Shown here piece by piece: positions 5,539 to 9,044 of a DNA stretch of 9,044 nt. Position 1 is the stretch's first letter. Each line of letters opens with the position of its first letter. The DNA is from a bacterium (GTDB taxonomy: Bacteria; UBA9089; CG2-30-40-21; SBAY01): contig JBFLYA010000151.1 in NCBI GenBank assembly GCA_040757115.1, positions 1 through 9,044 of the forward strand. Direction: 5' to 3'. The notes beneath the pieces are model-generated. The model worked only from the letters and a program-made list of their open reading frames with translations. It ran no database searches and was not told the origin of the DNA. The position numbers were made by a program, and so were the translations under genes.

Positions 5539-6504
5539 ATGAGTAACTTTAATGGAATAGTTGGTAAAAGTGCCAAAATGCAACAGGTTTATCATCTTAT
5601 AGATATATCTGCAAACACCAATGTTCCAGTTCATATCTATGGAGAAACTGGCACAGGTAAAGAATTAGTTGCTCGAGCTATACATAATCGAAGTAAAAGA
5701 AGAAATTATATCCCGATAAACTGTGCCGCCATACCTCATGATTTAGCCGAAAGTGAGCTATTTGGTCATGAAAAAGGGGCTTTTACCTCAGCCATTAAAG
5801 ACCGATTAGGTAAGCTGGAATTAGCTCAAGGGGGAACTATACTTTTTGATGAAATTGGAGAGATGAGTATCCCTTTGCAGGCTAAATTATTGCGTGTTGT
5901 GGAAGATAAAATATTTTATCGAGTAGGTGGAACTAAACCTATTAATGTTGATATTAGAATAATTTCAGCCACGAATAAATCACTATTAACTCAGGTTAAA
6001 AATGGACAGTTTAGAGATGACCTTTATTATCGGTTATCCGTGTTTCAGATAAATTTACCACCTTTACGAGAGCGTAAAGAAGATATTCCTGAATTAGTTA
6101 AGCACTTTATAAAAATGGCTAATGAGGAAACTAATAAAGATGTTAGGGATATTGATAGTCTGGCATTAACTAAATTAATGGAATATGATTGGCCAGGAAA
6201 TATCCGTCAACTTAGCAATTGTATTCTCAAGGCAGTTATTATTGCCAGTCGTTCTCATATTACCATTGATGATATTCACTTACCAATATTCATACCTACT
6301 AATGGAAAATTGAAGCTACAACAGGTGGATGAGGCGGCTTATGATAAAAAAGGTCAAGATTCATCTTCGTTAGTTGATTTAGAAATAACGGCAATTAAAC
6401 GGATGCTTGAGGAAAAGAATGGAAATAAAAAAGAAACCGCTAAAGCATTAGGAATAGGTCGTTCATCTCTTTATTGGAAGATACGGAGATATAATTTAGC
6501 GTAA
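5539..6504 (+). CDS. Sigma-54 activator (bacterial enhancer-binding protein), PspF-like, without sensory domain
   Basis: This 321-residue protein is only an AAA+ domain plus a DNA-binding tail, the PspF layout (PspF is about 325 residues). Visible motifs are Walker A 'GETGTGKE' (35-42), the sigma-54 contact loop 'GAFTSA' (80-85), Walker B 'ILFDEIGE' (101-108), sensor I 'SATN' (143-146), arginine-finger region 'FRDDLYYRL' (158-166), sensor II 'WPGNIRQL' (218-225) and a Fis-type helix-turn-helix (about 279-320, 'KKETAKALGIGRSSLYWKIR'). It should hydrolyse ATP as a hexamer to remodel sigma-54 polymerase from upstream sites. The fifth residue of the usual GAFTGA is Ser. With no receiver or GAF/PAS domain, activity must be set by expression, a partner protein or phosphorylation. 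The start is supported by AAGG at 5528-5531, seven bases upstream. It lies between two sigma-54-like promoters, which are its likely targets. No pspA-like gene is present, so the pspF symbol is withheld. Confidence 0.93.
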   Translation: MSNFNGIVGKSAKMQQVYHLIDISANTNVPVHIYGETGTGKELVARAIHNRSKRRNYIPINCAAIPHDLAESELFGHEKGAFTSAIKDRLGKLELAQGGTILFDEIGEMSIPLQAKLLRVVEDKIFYRVGGTKPINVDIRIISATNKSLLTQVKNGQFRDDLYYRLSVFQINLPPLRERKEDIPELVKHFIKMANEETNKDVRDIDSLALTKLMEYDWPGNIRQLSNCILKAVIIASRSHITIDDIHLPIFIPTNGKLKLQQVDEAAYDKKGQDSSSLVDLEITAIKRMLEEKNGNKKETAKALGIGRSSLYWKIRRYNLA

Positions 6505-6523
6505 GTGTCCAATAATTGGACAC
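6505..6523. promoter_or_regulatory. Perfect 19-bp palindrome, probable activator binding site 1
   Basis: GTGTCCAAT-A-ATTGGACAC is a perfect inverted repeat of 9-bp arms around one base, starting right after the activator stop codon. Lack of a following T-run and the existence of two related copies favour a protein-binding site over a terminator. It is centred about 170 bp upstream of the predicted start at ~6687, in the enhancer range. The Fis-type helix-turn-helix of the adjacent activator is the likely reader. Confidence 0.65.
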
Positions 6524-6564
6524 AAGACCTCTTTTATAGAAATTACAAGCAAATGTTTAAATTA

Positions 6565-6583
6565 GTGTCCAAAAATTAGAGTC
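6565..6583 (+). promoter_or_regulatory. Imperfect copy of the palindrome, probable activator binding site 2
   Basis: The left arm GTGTCCAA is intact and the right arm degraded; 15 of 19 positions match the site at 6505-6523. Its centre is 60 bp from that of site 1 and about 113 bp upstream of the predicted start. Paired strong and weak sites are common for sigma-54 activators. Confidence 0.5.
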
Positions 6584-6658
6584 TTTGGAAGTAATTTTGG
6601 AGAGGAAATACTTTATATAACTTTAAGTAAAGTAATAAGTAAGATAAGATTAAAAGAG

Positions 6659-6676
6659 GTTAGCATAAAATTTGCT
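6659..6676 (+). promoter_or_regulatory. Sigma-54-like promoter for the envelope genes or small RNA
   Basis: GTTAGCATAAAATTTGC (6659-6675) is identical over 17 bp to the minus-strand sequence upstream of the kinase gene. The TAGCA/TTGC blocks have -24/-12 spacing. It is flanked by a 7-bp inverted repeat (AAAAGAG 6652-6658, CTCTTTT 6675-6681). Transcription would start near 6687, just before the hairpin. Confidence 0.5.
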
Positions 6677-6697
6677 CTTTTACGAGTAGGGGTAAGT

Positions 6698-6756
6698 AAC
6701 TGGGTATAAGCAGTTGAACAACGGAGAATGATACCTGTATATGCTTATACCCGGTT
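6698..6756 (+). other. 15-bp stem-loop in the leader
   Basis: AACTGGGTATAAGCA (6698-6712) pairs with TGCTTATACCCGGTT (6742-6756) throughout, with one T-G wobble. The wobble suggests selection for RNA rather than DNA symmetry. The outer flanks (gtaagt and atttac) may extend the stem past a bulge. Confidence 0.7.
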
Positions 6757-6824
6757 AACAAATATTTACGATAGGGGATTGATATAACTAAGGGAAAATA
6801 GTGATTATTTTTACACACTATAAA

Positions 6825-6864
6825 AGCCAATAGTGGGTCAAGGACCTATTATTGGCTTTTTTTT
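6825..6864 (+). terminator. Strong intrinsic terminator just upstream of the Ig-fold gene
   Basis: A 15-bp stem, AGCCAATAGTGGGTC (6825-6839) with 6843-6857, closes a 3-nt loop and is followed directly by eight T (6857-6864). Two of the pairs are G-U. CACTA (6816-6820) can pair with TAGTG (6831-6835), which would disrupt the stem and could act as a weak antiterminator. Confidence 0.85.
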
Positions 6865-6883
6865 GTTTAGAGGAGGTCAATTT

Positions 6884-7750
6884 ATGAAAAAAATCATTAA
6901 TATTGGTTGGTTAATTACTCTTATTCTAATAGTTGGTGGATACCTTTCATCAGTAGAGGCTATTTCTATTGTGCCAAGTATTGTAAAATTATCATTGACA
7001 CAAGGAGAGAGTAAAAGCAATGTTTTTGAGATTAATAATGGCGGAGATGAAGAAGTTTATGTTGAGATATTCACAAAGGATTGGGTATTAGAAAACAATA
7101 GCCGGAAATTTGCACCTGCAGGCACACATTCCCAGTCATTAAGTAAGTGGATAACCTTTGAAGAAGAGAGTTTTACCCTTGCCCCAAAACAAAAACGCTC
7201 ACTCCGATATGCAATAGATGTTCCACAAAACGCTGAAGGTGGATATTGGGGATTAGTTTGTTTCAATTCCCGACCATTAAAAAAGGGTGGCGGGGTTAGA
7301 GTTGCTACACAATTGGTATCTTTTGTTGGGGCTGAAATTACTGGAACTTTGAAAAAAAAGATTGAAATAACTGAAATATCAGCAGAAAATATTAAAGATA
7401 GAGGATTCAGATTTCAAGCAAAATTGAAAAATCTCGGTAATTCACCTCTATTTCAACCATCTCCAGTGGGAAAGTTTAAAATTAAGGATAAAAACGATAA
7501 TGTCATTGCCGAAGGAAATTTAGAAGGAAGAATGATTTTACCCAATGAAATCGGTGATTATACCTCCGAATATTTTAAATTAAACCCACATGACGAAAAT
7601 AAGTATTTAACAACAATTATTTTTGACTATGGCGATACAAAACTTATTGGTAAAAAAGTTATACTGCCCACAAACACATTTTATAATTGGCAGGTATTAG
7701 AGAAACCAGCAACTAAAGAGGCAACAGAAGCCAGTGGCAAAAAACAATAA
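6884..7750 (+). CDS. Secreted two-domain Ig-fold protein, pilus-chaperone-like
   Basis: The start is ATG 6884, seven bases after AGGAGG (6871-6876). The in-frame GTG at 6833 lies inside the terminator and is rejected. The 288-residue product has a clear signal peptide (KK, hydrophobic 7-20, cleavage after 'VEA', residue 26). The first beta-sandwich (about 27-150) resembles fimbrial chaperones and WxLIP/DUF916-type proteins: 'VKLSLTQGES', 'NNGGDEEVYVEIFTKDW', 'SLSKWITFEEESFTLAPKQKRSLRYAI' and 'PQNAEGGYWGLV', the last two being the hallmark order in this group. A second beta domain covers about 158-262, followed by a short hydrophilic tail. It should act in the periplasm, binding or presenting surface proteins. 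It overlaps the next gene, so the two are probably co-translated. It lacks an adjacent recognisable pilin or classical usher, so a chaperone-usher pilus cannot be claimed. Confidence 0.8.
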   Translation: MKKIINIGWLITLILIVGGYLSSVEAISIVPSIVKLSLTQGESKSNVFEINNGGDEEVYVEIFTKDWVLENNSRKFAPAGTHSQSLSKWITFEEESFTLAPKQKRSLRYAIDVPQNAEGGYWGLVCFNSRPLKKGGGVRVATQLVSFVGAEITGTLKKKIEITEISAENIKDRGFRFQAKLKNLGNSPLFQPSPVGKFKIKDKNDNVIAEGNLEGRMILPNEIGDYTSEYFKLNPHDENKYLTTIIFDYGDTKLIGKKVILPTNTFYNWQVLEKPATKEATEASGKKQ

Positions 7751-9044
7751 TTTGTCTTTTTCAGGAGTTTTAATTATACTTTGGGCTTTATATCCTGAAT
7801 CTTCTTTAGCCATATCTGGTTCTGGAAATTACACATTCGAACTTGAGGAAAATCTATCAATGGCAACTTATAATCTTAATCTTAATGGAAGACAAAAAGA
7901 TTTATATTTTAACTCATCAACCAATTTTCAGATTAATGTCCAGGATAAAAAACCTGATTTCACAAATACTCAACTAACTATTTATAACAAACTGTATAAT
8001 TTAGCCTTATTTAATCTATCTTATGGAATAAGCCGATTGGTCGAGCCCAATTTGAATTTATTTGGGGTTAAATTTGAAATGAAAAAAAAAGCACAGACAT
8101 CAACTTTTTTTGCCGGAAAATCTGCTGGCTCTCAAGTTATGGGGATAAAAACAAACACAGAATATGGCTCAAATACATCTTATGGCTTATTTTTATGGGC
8201 TAAAGAAAATACTCAAATACTCGGGTTAGATTTCTCAAAACCTATCCATAAATTCTCAAACCTACAAGGTGAATGTTATTTAAATAACGAAAACCAGTGG
8301 GGATTACTTTTAAAAAATTTAATAAACTATAAAAAAACTACCTTACGAACTGAATATTCAATAATAAACAATGTGCCTAACTTTAACTTGTTTGCCAACT
8401 ACAAAACTAAAAGATTAAATACAGAAATTGAATATTCCAGAACCAATCAGGCTAATTTATGGAAATTAAAAGGTGATTTTAAAACGGACAAATTTAATGC
8501 CGGTGGATATATTTCCAATAAAAAGGATTTATCAGAAAGCTTATTATATAATGGCTATGTTGGGTATAATTTAAAAGTTTTAAAAAAGATTACTCCTTCT
8601 ATTTTGTATTCACATTCTTACAGTCATCTCTCACAACTATCAACTGAAAATATCTATGATAGTCTTTTTTTAAAAACAACTTACCTTGAATCTAAATATC
8701 CGTTATCTATATCCACCAACATAGGAATTGAGATGGAAAAACAAGAAAGCCCGACTTCCATTAAAAGTGAAGTAACCTTTGAAAAAGGTCTGCAATTACG
8801 ATATGAATATTATGGATTTAGACCGTGGGCAAATTTTAATGTAACAACAGGTGAGGATAAAATCAACACATCTTACCAAAAACAATCAAATTCTATATCT
8901 TATGGAATTAGTAAAAATATTAGTCGAAAATTAAACATATCCTATAATTGTTATCAATCAGAAGATAAATCACAATCTTCATCCGGAGAAAAAATTAATA
9001 ATCGAATAAACAAATTCCTTACCCTTGATTATAAATTTCCAAAA
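7734..9044 (+). CDS. Probable outer-membrane beta-barrel protein (3' end beyond window)
   Basis: An open frame runs from after an in-frame TAG at 7698-7700 to the window edge with no stop, giving at least 437 codons. The only reasonable starts are GTG 7734, overlapping the upstream gene by 17 bases, and TTG 7752. GTG is preferred because it adds a Lys before the hydrophobic segment of a signal peptide ('LSFSGVLIILWAL...SSLA', cleavage near residue 26). AAGAGG lies about 12 bases upstream, a weak binding site. The rest has no cytoplasmic fold motif. It is a series of short alternating polar/aromatic segments rich in Tyr, Asn, Ser and Lys ('YSLFLW'-like strands, 'SISYGISKNISRKLNISYN'), as in outer-membrane barrels. 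It is not recognisably an FimD-type usher or a TonB receptor. Coupling to the Ig-fold gene suggests a joint role in envelope export or assembly. Confidence 0.68.
   Translation, partial: MAKNNNLSFSGVLIILWALYPESSLAISGSGNYTFELEENLSMATYNLNLNGRQKDLYFNSSTNFQINVQDKKPDFTNTQLTIYNKLYNLALFNLSYGISRLVEPNLNLFGVKFEMKKKAQTSTFFAGKSAGSQVMGIKTNTEYGSNTSYGLFLWAKENTQILGLDFSKPIHKFSNLQGECYLNNENQWGLLLKNLINYKKTTLRTEYSIINNVPNFNLFANYKTKRLNTEIEYSRTNQANLWKLKGDFKTDKFNAGGYISNKKDLSESLLYNGYVGYNLKVLKKITPSILYSHSYSHLSQLSTENIYDSLFLKTTYLESKYPLSISTNIGIEMEKQESPTSIKSEVTFEKGLQLRYEYYGFRPWANFNVTTGEDKINTSYQKQSNSISYGISKNISRKLNISYNCYQSEDKSQSSSGEKINNRINKFLTLDYKFPK

Larger units (their letters stand above)
6687..6864 (+). ncRNA. Candidate attenuated leader or ~178-nt small RNA
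   Basis: The predicted sigma-54-like start and the intrinsic terminator bracket about 178 nt. It has a 15-bp stem (6698-6712 with 6742-6756, one G-U pair), a 29-nt loop containing GTTG-AA-CAAC, and a spacer, then the terminator. The terminator ends 19 nt before the ATG at 6884, so a leader that must read through it to express the envelope genes is one reading. A free-standing small RNA is the other. I recognise no known riboswitch class. Confidence 0.45.
6505..6883 (+). other. Regulatory intergenic region and leader of the envelope genes
   Basis: This 379-bp region contains, in order, two enhancer-like palindromes (6505-6523, 6565-6583), a sigma-54-like promoter (6659-6676), a 15-bp hairpin (6698-6756) and an intrinsic terminator (6825-6864), then the ribosome binding site. 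No convincing protein gene is present. The order is that of an activator-controlled promoter followed by an attenuated leader or a small RNA. Confidence 0.7.

Noticed and set aside
6505-6523. Terminator for the activator gene
   Set aside because: The perfect palindrome has a one-base centre and no T-run, and related copies exist upstream of another promoter, so a binding site fits better.
6587-6603. Second possible sigma-54 promoter (TTGGAAG...TTTGGA)
   Set aside because: The -12 GC is replaced by GG and the site overlaps the second enhancer-like site; the 6659-6676 site is better and is duplicated upstream of the kinase.
6728-6787. 19-codon open frame in the leader that might be an attenuation peptide
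   Set aside because: The only GGAG is one to two bases from the ATG, too close for initiation, and there is no run of regulatory codons.
6833-6883. N-terminal extension of the Ig-fold protein from GTG 6833
   Set aside because: The extension overlaps the terminator stem, has no binding site, and would bury the signal peptide; AGGAGG places the start at 6884.
7057-7266. 69-codon minus-strand open frame
   Set aside because: It is a shadow of the Ig-fold gene, whose domain motifs and signal peptide are clear.

Overview
The window is AT-rich bacterial DNA (roughly two-thirds A+T by eye) from a Gram-negative, probably uncultured lineage. The Gram-negative reading rests on a Bat-type VWA/TPR pair and, at the right end, a secreted Ig-fold chaperone-like protein followed by a long polypeptide with outer-membrane beta-barrel character. 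The dispersed intergenic repeats, including heptad arrays and a 'GCTAAAGCCTGCGGCTACC' type element, resemble those I associate with candidate-phylum metagenome genomes. The taxon itself cannot be fixed from the sequence.

Layout. 1-308: non-coding, mostly one copy of a dispersed repeat. 309-1995: two overlapping genes, a membrane-anchored VWA protein (BatA/BatB type) and a TPR protein (BatC type). 1996-2105: a 7-bp tandem array with a hairpin. 2106-2669: a LOG/SLOG-fold protein whose last ~15 residues are encoded by repeat DNA. 2670-2903: non-coding, with a second copy of the 98-bp repeat core (94/98 identical) ending exactly at the stop codon of the next gene. 2904-4919 (minus): a 671-residue transmembrane Ser/Thr kinase with an N-terminal zinc ribbon and a C-terminal FGE/SUMF1-like domain. 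4920-5538: divergent regulatory region with a consensus sigma-70 promoter and long RNA-like inverted repeats. 5539-6504: a PspF-like sigma-54 activator with no sensory domain. 6505-6883: a regulatory leader with palindromes, a hairpin and a strong intrinsic terminator 20 nt before the next start. 6884-7750: the secreted Ig-fold protein. 7734-9044: the beta-barrel-like gene, running off the window.

The main result is a candidate self-contained signalling module in 2904-9044. An identical 17-bp sequence, GTTAGCATAAAATTTGC, lies upstream of both the kinase gene (minus strand, 4967-4983) and the export genes (plus strand, 6659-6675). It matches the sigma-54 -24/-12 layout with an intact TTGC at -12 and a variant TAGCA at -24. 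Upstream of both, at enhancer distance, are copies of a 19-bp palindrome, GTGTCCAATAATTGGACAC or close variants. The sigma-54 activator gene sits between them and has an unusual GAFTSA in place of GAFTGA. My inference is that this activator binds the palindromes and turns on both the transmembrane kinase and the envelope genes, the latter through a structured leader that may be attenuated or may be a ~180-nt small RNA. All of this is read from sequence and has not been tested.
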